Source: a virus. From it: 60,257 bases of DNA. The translations under genes and the position numbers were made by a program. Of the stretch, positions 48,594-57,625 are shown piece by piece. The notes beneath the pieces are model-generated. The model did not search any database. It saw nothing but the letters and a program-made list of their open reading frames with translations, and had not been told where the DNA came from. The stretch is taken from positions 1 through 60,257 of the IMG/VR virus record IMGVR_UViG_3300027759_000010; one strand, 5' to 3'. Each line of letters begins with the position of its first letter. The stretch's first letter is position 1.

Positions 48594-48622
48594 AATGACC
48601 TACCTTAAACGGAGACAACACC

Positions 48623-49348
48623 ATGTACGTATACATCTGGAAGACCCTTGAAGGCCAACCGTTCTACGTTGGTTTGACAAAAACTATCCACCGCACTAAC
48701 CCGCGTAACGCTGGGGGACGTAATTGGCTGTGCCGACAAAAATTGGCAGAGCTTGGCGTAGAAAATGTGGTGGTCGAATTTCATACAGTGACCGATATTA
48801 TCAGTGCGCAAGAACTTGAACGCAAGTTAATTACAGAGTACGGGCGTGTGCAATTAAGCAACGGGCCACTCACTAATTTACAAGAAGGCGGCAACGGTGC
48901 ACATGGAATGTCAGCCGCCGGAAAAGAATCTTTACGCCAACACATGCTTGACCCTACGCACCCAATTCGTAGTCCTGAAGCAAGGGCCAAACAACGCGCA
49001 AGGATGAAAGCACCTGATGTCACGGTTTTGTTTAGTGGGGAAAATAACCCATCCAAACGCCCAGAAGTACGCGCTAAGTTAAAAGCAATGTGGACAAATC
49101 CAGAATTTCGTGCAGCACGAATTGCTGAAAGGGTTGGCGTTAAAAAACATTCAGCCCAGTTTAAGGATGCTGCGCGGCAACGCCTACTTGACGTAAATAA
49201 CCCTATGCGGGAGTACCACAAGGTGCTTAATAGCGATCCAACCATAGCCGCAAAACGAGTAGCAACATTACGCAGCCCAGAACAACGCGCTCGGCAATCT
49301 GAAGCAATGAAAGCAAATTGGGCCAAGCGTAAGGCACTCATAGCTTAA
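48623..49348 (+). CDS. GIY-YIG homing endonuclease with NUMOD3 repeats
   Basis: 241 aa on the strand opposite to all its neighbours. YVYI (2-5) and YVG (15-17) form the GIY-YIG core, with a catalytic Glu in AQELERKLITEYGR (about 62-75) and LQEGGNGAHG after it. The rest holds several NUMOD3-type DNA-binding repeats (SPEARAKQRARMKAP; RPEVRAKLKAMW; SPEQRARQSEAMKANW). GGAG precedes the ATG. It is a freestanding mobile gene that inserted between endolysin and hub. Confidence 0.92.
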   Translation: MYVYIWKTLEGQPFYVGLTKTIHRTNPRNAGGRNWLCRQKLAELGVENVVVEFHTVTDIISAQELERKLITEYGRVQLSNGPLTNLQEGGNGAHGMSAAGKESLRQHMLDPTHPIRSPEARAKQRARMKAPDVTVLFSGENNPSKRPEVRAKLKAMWTNPEFRAARIAERVGVKKHSAQFKDAARQRLLDVNNPMREYHKVLNSDPTIAAKRVATLRSPEQRARQSEAMKANWAKRKALIA

Positions 49349-49374
49349 TCCAGTAGGGCGCATTTGGGTACGCA

Positions 49375-49803
49375 TTAAGCATACGCCCTAACTCCCGCCT
49401 TGTCAATGATAAGCGCTTGCCTACGGGGAGTTCCGTCTGGGGTGTTCGTCACACTGATATGCGTCCATGAATTGAACTCACGGATGATCTGGTCAACCGG
49501 CAAACCCGCAGCAATGACTGCACGTACCACAGCATCGGGAGTCATGCCGGGAACACGGATGTCCGCAGCGCAGCCCAGCCGGTGCTGGCTGGTGTCTTTT
49601 GAACCAACCGAATCATTCACGGCCTTAGACCGGAACCCAGAGTTAATCATGATTGGTTTGCCGTCGAGCGCCGTCTTTACCTGCTCCAAGAACTCAGCAA
49701 GGCGTTGGAGGTTGGCAGTCTCGGCTTCGTTTGGGGTGTTGTCAAACTGCCTGTGGCTAGTGGCGGTCAGTTCGTCCAGCGTAAAGTGCTCGGTAAGGTT
49801 CAT
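49375..49803 (-). CDS. Endolysin, peptidase M15 (D-Ala-D-Ala type)
   Basis: 142 aa. Zinc ligands H74 (SQHRLGCAAD), D81 and H115 (WTHISV), with E109 as likely catalytic acid, match M15A peptidases. It cleaves peptidoglycan cross-bridges for lysis. No signal peptide, so a holin must release it; a membrane protein gene overlaps its start by 4 bp. Complete domain length. Confidence 0.92.
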   Translation of the reverse strand: MNLTEHFTLDELTATSHRQFDNTPNEAETANLQRLAEFLEQVKTALDGKPIMINSGFRSKAVNDSVGSKDTSQHRLGCAADIRVPGMTPDAVVRAVIAAGLPVDQIIREFNSWTHISVTNTPDGTPRRQALIIDKAGVRAYA

Positions 49804-50297
49804 TTAACTGGCCCTGCCTTGGAAAGTAAATCGGTCTTGGCTTGTGAGCCAGCAGATGATCCAAAATAATACGCGATTATTCCCGTCCAAGCTGTGCCGA
49901 GGCTCCCCAACATCATCAAGATTGCTGGATTAGCGCTGTCCACTTTGCCAATGAACATCATCACCATAATGCCAAAAAAACCCAGTGTGACTGTACCCGC
50001 AAGTATTGGCGGCATCAGGCTGCGGGTTGTAGCTTGCATCTCCCGTGCTGACTTCCTGTCCTCAACCTCCAGCTTTTCAAAGTTCAGGCCAAGCTCCTGC
50101 GCTTGTTTCTGCAACTCAATTTCAGCAATCTTGACTTGAGCTATTTGTTCTGCTGACAACTTGTTGTTGGAAATTAGGTCGCCCACCTTGTCGGGGTCAA
50201 CGCCGATAGCCTTGGAGATAGCCGACACAGCCATCCCTGCCAAGGGGCCACCAAGCGCAGTAGCGATTGTCGGTGCGATTTGTTTTAGCCAGTCCAT
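49800..50297 (-). CDS. Holin-like membrane protein
   Basis: 165 aa. A helical N-terminal region (residues 1-95, partly charged coiled coil) is followed by two membrane helices at about 97-117 and 124-147. It is directly upstream of the endolysin with a 4-bp overlap, the usual holin position. The pattern resembles three-helix holins with an amphipathic first helix. It could also be a membrane-bound lysis regulator. Confidence 0.8.
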   Translation of the reverse strand: MDWLKQIAPTIATALGGPLAGMAVSAISKAIGVDPDKVGDLISNNKLSAEQIAQVKIAEIELQKQAQELGLNFEKLEVEDRKSAREMQATTRSLMPPILAGTVTLGFFGIMVMMFIGKVDSANPAILMMLGSLGTAWTGIIAYYFGSSAGSQAKTDLLSKAGPVK

Positions 50298-50905
50298 TAC
50301 TGTTTACTCCTTGATAACATTGTTGCTGCAATTTGAAGCATGGCGCGGGTGCTGTCCATGTCTTCAGGCTCCGAAGCCCATCCAACTGTAATCTGACCGA
50401 CAAACCTACCCGGCTCCGGGGGGACACTGATGCGACAAGTGTACGCAACACCTCTTGCGATGTACCATAAACCCATCTCCGACTGCGCTGACTTGTACTC
50501 ACTGCACGGGATTTCATTTGCCATCAGCTTGACTACATCAGCGTTATTGGCTGCGTTCTGCGTAAACAGGCCAACATCCAGACCGTCGTTTGTTTTGTCT
50601 CTGCCGTTTTTTCCGTAGGCCCGATACAACACCCTAGTGCCAAACATCGAATTGACCTTAAACACCGCCACGATCAAAGCGCCTGACTGTTTAAACAAAT
50701 GGCTTGCGGCGTCCTCAACTCTATCCTCGGCAATGGATGGTATCTTTTTGGATTCCTTGTATGCCCCTATCAACAACTCTTGGTTTGTATATACAAAATA
50801 CCCTGCAAAAGTCAGCACCGCCATCAACACCATCGCAAACAAACGAAACGGGCTGGACACATACTCCAACACCTTGTCAATGATACTTAGCTGTTCTTTA
50901 CTCAT
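50297..50905 (-). CDS. Membrane-anchored lysis-block protein (202 aa)
   Basis: Start 50905 chosen because ATG overlaps the previous stop; a GTG at 50920 is possible. A single N-terminal membrane helix (about residues 22-40, FRLFAMVLMAVLTFAGYFVY) leads to a periplasm-oriented globular domain with two Cys (CSEYKS and YTCRIS). Conserved upstream of holin genes in related uncultured phages. Could sense or control lysis timing, like an antiholin; no direct evidence. Confidence 0.75.
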   Translation of the reverse strand: MSKEQLSIIDKVLEYVSSPFRLFAMVLMAVLTFAGYFVYTNQELLIGAYKESKKIPSIAEDRVEDAASHLFKQSGALIVAVFKVNSMFGTRVLYRAYGKNGRDKTNDGLDVGLFTQNAANNADVVKLMANEIPCSEYKSAQSEMGLWYIARGVAYTCRISVPPEPGRFVGQITVGWASEPEDMDSTRAMLQIAATMLSRSKQ

Positions 50906-51393
50906 CTTTGGAAACTGCACTTACCAGCGCATTGTGCAAGGACTTCAAACGAAAGATATGCAATGCCGCCAATCAACCCAAAGAAAATTAACCCTAGTAA
51001 GACAATCTCGATAACTTCGTCCATTTCTTTTTTCTGTTTGGCAGCAGCTTCTCGCTCACGCCGCGCATCGTGGGCAGATTCCACATCCATTGCAGCCGCT
51101 CTGGACTTAATCTTGTTCCAAACATCTATCTTGCCACTCTGCATAAACAGCAACTGCAACTCATCTTCAAACCGCTTAGCCTGATCGAGCGCCATCTCAA
51201 TTTGAATGGCAGTGCCCATCGAGGACTTGGACTTCTTGGCCTGTACCGCAGCCTTAGTTGCCGTAGACTTAGCGTCAAAATACTTGCCCAAGACCGGGCC
51301 AAGAGAGCTTACGTCATCAACAGTCTTGCTGACCTTTTTGATTAGCGCAACCGCCGCCTGTATCCCCGCTAGGGCTGTGATCGGGTCAATCAC
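50902..51393 (-). CDS. Coiled-coil protein with C-terminal membrane helix (163 aa)
   Basis: GTG start 51393 with GGAGG at good spacing. It begins MIDPITALAGIQAAVALIKK, has a coiled coil in the centre and a C-terminal membrane helix VIEIVLLGLIFFGLIGGIAY followed by a Cys-containing tail. A tail-anchored architecture in the lysis block; spanin-like or holin-associated function is possible. Unrecognised family of aquatic phages. Confidence 0.75.
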   Translation of the reverse strand: MIDPITALAGIQAAVALIKKVSKTVDDVSSLGPVLGKYFDAKSTATKAAVQAKKSKSSMGTAIQIEMALDQAKRFEDELQLLFMQSGKIDVWNKIKSRAAAMDVESAHDARREREAAAKQKKEMDEVIEIVLLGLIFFGLIGGIAYLSFEVLAQCAGKCSFQR

Positions 51394-51544
51394 TTTCGGC
51401 CTCCGCTACTTTCTTTGGCTCCGGTTTATTTTTCTCCCGCCATTTCAGGCACCAGACCAGCAACCTGTCAGACGACCAACTCCACCGCACGCACTCAAAT
51501 ACGGGCGCTTGTACCGCTGGCGGCGGGGGTGGTAAGGCATCCAT
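51386..51544 (-). CDS. Small Pro-rich protein (52 aa)
   Basis: ATG 51544 reads MDALPPPPPAVQAPVFECVR, then a Trp-rich WSWSSDRLLVWCLKWREK and basic tail, ending TGA 51388-51386, overlapping the next start by 8 bp. Similar tiny proteins occur before lysis genes in related phages. Without a signal peptide or membrane helix, it may be a cytoplasmic partner. Function unknown. Confidence 0.7.
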   Translation of the reverse strand: MDALPPPPPAVQAPVFECVRWSWSSDRLLVWCLKWREKNKPEPKKVAEAESD

Positions 51545-51564
51545 CTTCAGCAGTCATTAGAAAT

Positions 51565-52068
51565 TTACGGTGCAACAGGCCAGTCGATAGTCCAAGGAAA
51601 ACCTGCCTGTGCAGGCACATTGCGCAAAGCAGTACGGTATGTAGCCCATGCAGCCTTGTCAGCAGTGCTGTCGGCAATCTGAGTCCAATCGCAGTCCTTG
51701 AGCTTGTCAGTGCGTGAGACGCGAACCGACTTAGCCTGCTCAGCGTCTTTCATGGCCTTGTATGCAGCTTCGTTCTCAGCCGCAGTCTTGGCAGGGGTTG
51801 TGTCCGTTGCGGGGGTGTCTGTGAACACTGGGCCAAGGATGTACTTGGTGTACCACTTGCCGTCAACTTGCTCAACACCAGCGGCTTGCGAGTATTGATA
51901 GACCGTGCCGCCAGAGGCTTGTGGGCCTTCAAAGACTACATCAGCGCCCAAGGCTTCAAGCACCTCAGTTGTTGTTGTAACCCATGTAGGGCCACCGTTG
52001 GCTTTGGTGTATGCACGAAACTCTGCCTCGTACATTACTGCGCCTGTTTCTCTGATTCGTATTTGCAT
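51565..52068 (-). CDS. Tail fibre assembly chaperone-like protein
   Basis: 167 aa. N-terminal beta-rich part (MQIRIRETGAVMYEAEFRAY). The C-terminal part ends RTDKLKDCDWTQIADSTADK, then TYRTALRNVPAQAGFPWTID, the hallmark of phage tail assembly chaperones (APC-type domain). It directly follows the fibre gene, as expected for a dedicated chaperone of the distal fibre. Confidence 0.85.
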   Translation of the reverse strand: MQIRIRETGAVMYEAEFRAYTKANGGPTWVTTTTEVLEALGADVVFEGPQASGGTVYQYSQAAGVEQVDGKWYTKYILGPVFTDTPATDTTPAKTAAENEAAYKAMKDAEQAKSVRVSRTDKLKDCDWTQIADSTADKAAWATYRTALRNVPAQAGFPWTIDWPVAP

Positions 52069-52077
52069 GATGTGTCC

Positions 52078-54063
52078 TTATGCGATTGCAAGAAAGATGA
52101 ATGTTCCAGCACTTGCGTTGATTGCAGCGGGGGCTGTACTGCTAATCTCAAAACCTGTTGCGGCTGTGTCAATGTAGTCAGTACCTGTCACTTCAGCGTC
52201 AGTGGTGTTTAGCAAAAGGTAAGGGTCGTTACCAGCCACGATGCCACGGGCTGAGTCCCAGACATACCAATCGCCGGTGCTGTCAGTACGCTTTATGAGA
52301 ACAAAGCGGCTCCCCGCTGTGAAACCACAGTTGATGGTTTGTGTAGTTCCAGTACCTGTGTATGAGCCTACTTTGGAGACTCCAGCGCAGGTTGCAAATA
52401 GGTAGGCAACATAGGTATATCCACTGTTGTTGACGTTTGCCTCTGTACCAACACTAAAAACTGATGCTGTTGGTCTAGTACTGTTCCATGTGGTTGTTTC
52501 TCCCGCCAATTCCGCGTAGTCTCTATTTAGTATCATCTTTGAACTTGCTGGCAGTGTCGCTGAATAAATCATCCAACCGTCAATGACGTTACTCCTGCAC
52601 TTCACAATCATCAACTCAGGTACTGCCTGTAAGTTATGGCTCAGAGTTCTGTTTACCCCCGACCCCGTATAGCAAACCTCATCAAAGAAGCTGGGGGCGC
52701 GTCCAAAACTGTAATTTACGTACGGATACCCATTCCCGTTTGTGGGGAGATTGCCCGTCATTTTTACGCCATTTTGAACATCAAAGCCGTTAATAGATGG
52801 ATTAGAAACTTCAGCGCTTGTGCTATTTGAATTTAAATAAAAACTCGCGCCGCGAAGTCTGTCCCAAAAACTGTTTATTGAACTTGCAACACGGTCTGTG
52901 TTTGTGCTGAACATTAAATCAGTAGGCGTAACTGTTGACGTAACTGTTGCTGTTAATCCTGTACCTGTCCTAGCGATAGGCGCAAACACCTTAGTCGCAT
53001 CAGTAGGCACTTTCATCGGGCCACGGCGTATGGCTATGTAGATGACTTGTAATCCACTAGATTGACTAGTTACCTCAAATCCAGTTGCAGTCGGTTTCCA
53101 TCCACCTCTTGTTGTTTCTGCAGCAGATGTATTTGGAACAAGTTGCTTGGCAGAGCCTTGCGATGTACTATTATCCCAACCACGCATAGTATCAAATATT
53201 CTCCACTCTTCAGCAAAAGTTTCTGCTAGTTTAACTAACAAAAACTGTGGCTCATATCCAAGATTAACAACCGCATTTCCAGAACCATCTCCGACATAAC
53301 TCCCACACGAAATCACATTGTCCGTACCCGTCAGGCCAAAGCCTCCTGCGTCATGGGCGAATAGGTAGGCTACGTATGTTTCGCCATTGGCATTTGAATC
53401 TGATATAGAGCCATTAAAATACTCAGGAACAAACCATGTAGTTGAAATAGTTGAAGATGGATTTGTGGCTACGTATTGAGCGTTTGTTGCATTTAATTTA
53501 AGACCAAAACTATATGAATTATTAGTTATTCTTGCAATTGCATTCCAATCTCCAGTTGTACTTGTGCATTTATATACAATAAACCCGGGCTTCGAACCAA
53601 GATTGTGTGAAATTTGTCTATCAGAAGCACCATTGCCTGTCCACGTCACAATATCAAAAAACTTAGGTTGTTTGCGGAATGTCCATGAGACGTAGTTGTT
53701 GGCAGAAAGATTCCAGTAATCAGAAGCCCCGCTTACTGAAAAACCACTTGTAGTAAATGCAGACAATCCATCAGGAGAACCATTAGTTTGAGCACCTGTA
53801 CTGTTAGACTGAAGATAATTATATGCACCTCTTGCGGTGTCATACCACATTTGACCAGTTGAACCTGCCGTTCTGTTCTTAAACCAAACCAACCCACCCT
53901 TGGTAGACAAGTCAATGTTATTAGTAATGGTCTGTGATGTGCTGTTGCCCGTATAAAGGTATGTGCTGAACACTTCCTCAATATAGTTAGCAACAGTAGC
54001 AGCCTGTGCAAACTCCCCAAAGCCTTGAGCCGATGCCGCACCCCTTGTTTGTACTAATGGCAT
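52078..54063 (-). CDS. Tail fibre protein with DUF7483-like repeats (661 aa)
   Basis: Starts MPLVQTRGAASAQGFGEFAQ. The rest consists of repeated beta-modules of about 150-200 residues, each with a YTGNG/S..T motif, a KxGFxxVK-type strand, a WxxxD segment and an ETYVAYLFA-like strand, as in DUF7483 fibre proteins. It is followed by a chaperone gene. It is the prime candidate for the host-receptor-binding protein. Confidence 0.85.
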   Translation of the reverse strand: MPLVQTRGAASAQGFGEFAQAATVANYIEEVFSTYLYTGNSTSQTITNNIDLSTKGGLVWFKNRTAGSTGQMWYDTARGAYNYLQSNSTGAQTNGSPDGLSAFTTSGFSVSGASDYWNLSANNYVSWTFRKQPKFFDIVTWTGNGASDRQISHNLGSKPGFIVYKCTSTTGDWNAIARITNNSYSFGLKLNATNAQYVATNPSSTISTTWFVPEYFNGSISDSNANGETYVAYLFAHDAGGFGLTGTDNVISCGSYVGDGSGNAVVNLGYEPQFLLVKLAETFAEEWRIFDTMRGWDNSTSQGSAKQLVPNTSAAETTRGGWKPTATGFEVTSQSSGLQVIYIAIRRGPMKVPTDATKVFAPIARTGTGLTATVTSTVTPTDLMFSTNTDRVASSINSFWDRLRGASFYLNSNSTSAEVSNPSINGFDVQNGVKMTGNLPTNGNGYPYVNYSFGRAPSFFDEVCYTGSGVNRTLSHNLQAVPELMIVKCRSNVIDGWMIYSATLPASSKMILNRDYAELAGETTTWNSTRPTASVFSVGTEANVNNSGYTYVAYLFATCAGVSKVGSYTGTGTTQTINCGFTAGSRFVLIKRTDSTGDWYVWDSARGIVAGNDPYLLLNTTDAEVTGTDYIDTAATGFEISSTAPAAINASAGTFIFLAIA

Positions 54064-54072
54064 GATTGTCCT

Positions 54073-55203
54073 TTAAGCAAACTTGGTCTGTGAAGTAAAC
54101 ACAGTAAATGCCGCATTGCCCGTCTTGACGATTGTGTACATATACACATCAATGCTTGAAGCATTACCAGCCGCCCATGCAGTACCTCCTTGATATTTAG
54201 GAGTTACAGAACTTCCATCCACTTGAACCGCGCTGTTGTAATAAGCAGTCGCGCCCTGAGTAACTAAAAAAGCCGCAGTCACAGACTGACCCGTTGTCAT
54301 AGCAGTATTTAAAGAAGTGCCGCTAGAAGCTCTGAAATTAACTGTCCAGTTTGCTGATGCGGCAGTCGTGTAGTAAATAACAGATTGGGTAGTTACATCG
54401 TAGTTAATCGTGCCAGTAGCCGCTGTAGCTGATACTGTAGCAATCTCTGCCGTGTCGTTCAAGATCATTGCAAGTGCTGATGATGTGCCGCTAAAGGTTT
54501 GAGTGGCTGTAAAGGTTGTTGCTGTGCCGGGGGCCACATAATCCGTACCCGCAGTGGCATTTGCTAACGCGCCGCCAGAATTGGCTTTAAGAATTGCAGT
54601 GCCCGAGGGTGGGGCTAAGTAGTCAGTACCAGAAGTAGCCGCAGAGATTGCAGTGCCGTTACCTTTTAGAACACCCGTAATTGATGTTGTTAAAGTTAAA
54701 GCGGGAGTTGCGCCACCCGAACTTGTGCCTGCAAAACCATTACTCGATGCAACGGATACTGCGGTTACGGTGCCTGTCCCGGCAGTGCTGGTGGCAATCT
54801 TTACGTAGTCAGTGCCGTTGTAGTACACAAAACACTTCTCACCCACAGCAACGGAAACACCGGATTGGCCAGCGGCTTTAAAAGTTACCGCGCTGGTAGC
54901 GCCTGCGTGATCCACCATGTACAGCTTGCTGTAGCTGGGAGCAGTGATAACCTTGGTAACAGTTTGCGTGCCGGTGATACGAATCACCATGTACTGGGCT
55001 GTGGTAGTAGTTATTGCATTTCCCGACGCGCTACCTGTGGTGTTTGCCAATGTAATAGCACCATCACCCGCAAAAGACAACGTACCCGCAATGGCAATGT
55101 CAAGGTAGTCAGAAATGCCGTAGTTGACTGTGTCGCCCCACGTACCAGAGAGCGTCCCCTGTGTGGGGGTGACTAAGCCCAAAAGAGTCGTTGTAGCTGC
55201 CAT
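54073..55203 (-). CDS. Tail fibre/appendage protein (376 aa)
   Basis: Opening MAATTTLLGLVTPTQGTLSG and TWGDTVNYGISDYLDIAIAG is typical of aquatic phage fibres. A middle part has paired motifs (SGTDYLAP and AGTDYVAP), and the C-terminus is beta-rich. Gly, Thr and Ala dominate. Likely forms the fibre shaft connecting the tail to the 661-aa tip. Confidence 0.85.
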   Translation of the reverse strand: MAATTTLLGLVTPTQGTLSGTWGDTVNYGISDYLDIAIAGTLSFAGDGAITLANTTGSASGNAITTTTAQYMVIRITGTQTVTKVITAPSYSKLYMVDHAGATSAVTFKAAGQSGVSVAVGEKCFVYYNGTDYVKIATSTAGTGTVTAVSVASSNGFAGTSSGGATPALTLTTSITGVLKGNGTAISAATSGTDYLAPPSGTAILKANSGGALANATAGTDYVAPGTATTFTATQTFSGTSSALAMILNDTAEIATVSATAATGTINYDVTTQSVIYYTTAASANWTVNFRASSGTSLNTAMTTGQSVTAAFLVTQGATAYYNSAVQVDGSSVTPKYQGGTAWAAGNASSIDVYMYTIVKTGNAAFTVFTSQTKFA

Positions 55204-55213
55204 TTAAGTGCTC

Positions 55214-55957
55214 CTAATTCGTTGCAACAGCAGTCCAACCCGCCGTTTGTGTGTTACCGATATTTTGCCAGTTTGCGGTCTGCGTGTCATCTATTACATC
55301 CCAGAAAGGCCGTGATGTGATTGAATCTGTTCCCGTTGCCAACTCATTAATGGAAGCTATAAACGCCGCCGCCGCTGCCAATGTATCTGCGCTCGTTGCA
55401 GTTTCTACTACCGATGCACCCAAGCTAGCCGTTGTTGTAACCGCATCCGTACCTGTTGCACTCTCAGTAACCGAAGAACTCAATGTAAGCAACGAACTAA
55501 CGGCATCCGACCCTGTGGCTGACTCCGTTATTGCCCCAAAGAACGTAAAACTAGAATTGACTGCCTCTGTACCTGTTGCAGTCTCTGCAACTGTAGCCGC
55601 GTACACAGGAGCACTTGATACCGCATCCGCCCCCGTTGCTGTCTCCGCTATGATTGGGAAGTACGTTAGTGCTCCTGTTATTGCGTCACTACCCGTACTT
55701 GTCTCAGTAACCGAAGTTCCAAACCCTTGCGCCGCTACAACATCGTCTGTGCCCGTTGCCGTTTCCGTAACCGCCGCATTTACTGCAACCGACGAAACTA
55801 CGTCATCCGACCCCGTTCCTGTTTCGCTAACCGAAGCCGCTAGTGCCACTAACGCCGTTACTGCGTCCGATCCCGTAGATGTTTCGTCAACCGTGCTTGA
55901 AAAAGCCGTGAAGCCCCAGCCACCTTCACCCCATGTGCCGGAACCCCACGCTGACAT
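55214..55957 (-). CDS. Structural protein with ten 20-residue repeats
   Basis: 247 aa. Trp/Gly-rich head (MSAWGSGTWGEGGWGF), then ten tandem 20-residue repeats of pattern V-x-E-T-A-T-G-T/S-D-A-V with the Glu at 25, 45, 65, 85, 105, 125, 145, 165, 185 and 205, and a short tail ending TQTAGWTAVATN. An exact 20-residue period suggests an extended beta-fibre or solenoid. Located between fibre and structural genes. Function unknown. Confidence 0.88.
   Translation of the reverse strand: MSAWGSGTWGEGGWGFTAFSSTVDETSTGSDAVTALVALAASVSETGTGSDDVVSSVAVNAAVTETATGTDDVVAAQGFGTSVTETSTGSDAITGALTYFPIIAETATGADAVSSAPVYAATVAETATGTEAVNSSFTFFGAITESATGSDAVSSLLTLSSSVTESATGTDAVTTTASLGASVVETATSADTLAAAAAFIASINELATGTDSITSRPFWDVIDDTQTANWQNIGNTQTAGWTAVATN
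55295..55894. repeat. Ten degenerate 60-bp tandem repeats (within gene)
   Basis: Coding for residues 22-221 of the repeat protein. Copies are alike at protein level but much diverged in DNA, so purifying selection on protein with old duplications is likely. Confidence 0.8.
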
Positions 55958-55958
55958 A

Positions 55959-56537
55959 TTAAGCCGCCAAGCTGAATGTGTAAGTCACAGACAAAGTATC
56001 GCTGTTTACCACAGAACGGTCGCCGGGTGAGCCAAAGTCAGCCGCAGAGAACAATGTACCTGTCGTGCCACTCTTAGCACTACCGCTGGTCAGGAAAGCC
56101 CCGCCTACGGTTGTTGTACCGTTGATGTTGAACACAGCAGGGGAAGCTGTGTTAGTCACTACAGAAGGATTGGCAGTGGTAGCCGTTACGAACGTAGCAG
56201 CCACACGAGTGGCGTTGCTATAGGTTACATTTTCTGTCCAGCCAGCGTGGGAGGCCATTGTGTCGCCAGCCGCAGGTGTATTAGAAGCGCCAGCGCCATA
56301 CAAACCCAAATACCAAGTGGTGATCTGGGTTACTGAAGTCAAAGCTGAACCCGCCATGTACGCCAGACCTGCATTGACTACAAGATTCTTAGACTTCGCT
56401 TCCCACTTCAGGTTGCCGTCTTTGTCGTGGCATTTGATTTCAAACAAACCGGTCGCTTTTGCGTCCTCACCGGCTTTGATGTTACAGGTCAGACCACTAG
56501 AAACAGTGTCAATGGCTTTAAGTTTTTCGGTGGTCAT
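55959..56537 (-). CDS. Tail/virion structural protein (192 aa)
   Basis: After a short helical N-terminus, FEIKCHDKDGNLKWEAKSKN, then LVVNAGLAYMAGSALTSVTQ and WYLGLYGAG, match a family of phage structural proteins with a conserved beta domain. GGAGT ribosome site upstream. Likely a minor tail or decoration component. Confidence 0.82.
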   Translation of the reverse strand: MTTEKLKAIDTVSSGLTCNIKAGEDAKATGLFEIKCHDKDGNLKWEAKSKNLVVNAGLAYMAGSALTSVTQITTWYLGLYGAGASNTPAAGDTMASHAGWTENVTYSNATRVAATFVTATTANPSVVTNTASPAVFNINGTTTVGGAFLTSGSAKSGTTGTLFSAADFGSPGDRSVVNSDTLSVTYTFSLAA

Positions 56538-56546
56538 ATTGACTCC

Positions 56547-56966
56547 TTAATTAGAACTACGAATAAGAGCCGCCGTAGCGGTGTTTGCGGGCATGGTGAT
56601 TGTAAATGTGATGGTGGACGTCTTATCGGATCCAAAGTCTAAAACAGCAACGGATTTGTTGCCCTGACTGGAGTTGTAGATCAACGCACACCGCGCTGTG
56701 ATAGCCCCTGTCCACGAGATGTTTGGGAAGCCCACATAGGCTGTGTATCCAGAAGACGATACCGTAATGGGCGTTAGTGTTGCCCCACCAGCAGCGTACG
56801 TGCCCGTGTTGGCTACTTCATTTGTAGCGGAGTACGCCGTTGTTGTCTCGTCTAAATTAGCAGAAGCTGTGTACAAAGCAATCTTTATGACATCCGTAGT
56901 CAAGTCGTGGACGCCTTTATAAAGCTCCACTTTAAACGACGTAGTTTGGGTTTGGACAATGCTCAC
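56547..56966 (-). CDS. Minor structural protein (139 aa)
   Basis: Beta-rich protein beginning MSIVQTQTTSFKVELYKGVH, with KIALYTASANLD and WTGAITARCALIYNSSQGNK. Such proteins are common in phage virion operons near the head-tail connector. Its start overlaps the previous stop (ATGA). Confidence 0.82.
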   Translation of the reverse strand: MSIVQTQTTSFKVELYKGVHDLTTDVIKIALYTASANLDETTTAYSATNEVANTGTYAAGGATLTPITVSSSGYTAYVGFPNISWTGAITARCALIYNSSQGNKSVAVLDFGSDKTSTITFTITMPANTATAALIRSSN

Positions 56967-57625
56967 GTTGTGATCCGTAGTTTAGTTTGTCCATCACGGT
57001 ACGCATCACCGCGCTCAAGTCCGTCGCCCAGACGTTTAGCCAACGCAAGTGCTTCTTGGTACTTACCGTTGTACAGCGCCATCATGTCTTGCTCACCTTT
57101 CATGTAGGTGTACGCCTCAACCAAAGAACCGTACAACAGCACCGTGTCAAAGTTATCGCCCAGCCACGAAGTAAAGGGTGCCACGGTAATACTTGGCGGG
57201 TAAAAATAGTAGTGCAGTTCGGAACTGTACGCCGCATCGGGTGTTGGGCCAAGAATAAAAGTTAGCTCTGCTGCGTTATCCGAGCGTGGGCCAAACAAAG
57301 CGTAGTACTTAGGGATCCCCTTGTCTGTGGGCTGTGGATACGCTTGCCGGATAAAGTTAACGTCTTTGTTCAACAAATACTCATACTCACCGCTGGCGTT
57401 AATGACGGCCAACGAGTACACCGCTAAGAAATCTGTAGGGCACTGCAAGTACTTATTATTTGTAGTCATTGACCCCGTTACGTTCTTGCGAATAGAGGGG
57501 AACTGCACTGAGTTGTAGATACGCTGCTCAGCCTGCGTAACGAACACGGGAATATTAGCCACGAAATCTGTTTCCGTGTTCTCCGTGTACGCTTGAATCG
57601 CGTTGCTGAGTTCAGTGTAATTCAT
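56963..57625 (-). CDS. Head-tail adaptor-type structural protein (220 aa)
   Basis: Begins MNYTELSNAIQAYTENTETD, then VTQAEQRIYNSVQFPSIRKN and CPTDFLAVYSLAV; ends with a helix EALALAKRLGDGLERGDAYR. This architecture is seen in adaptor or tail-ring proteins of short-tailed phages (T7 gp11-like in layout). Overlaps the following 86-aa gene by 4 bp. Confidence 0.75.
   Translation of the reverse strand: MNYTELSNAIQAYTENTETDFVANIPVFVTQAEQRIYNSVQFPSIRKNVTGSMTTNNKYLQCPTDFLAVYSLAVINASGEYEYLLNKDVNFIRQAYPQPTDKGIPKYYALFGPRSDNAAELTFILGPTPDAAYSSELHYYFYPPSITVAPFTSWLGDNFDTVLLYGSLVEAYTYMKGEQDMMALYNGKYQEALALAKRLGDGLERGDAYRDGQTKLRITT

Noticed and set aside
55251-56030. 259-aa open frame on the plus strand with repeats
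   Set aside because: Its repeats (VPVAVSVT-type) are simply the complement of the 60-bp repeats of the minus-strand gene; no Shine-Dalgarno or context.
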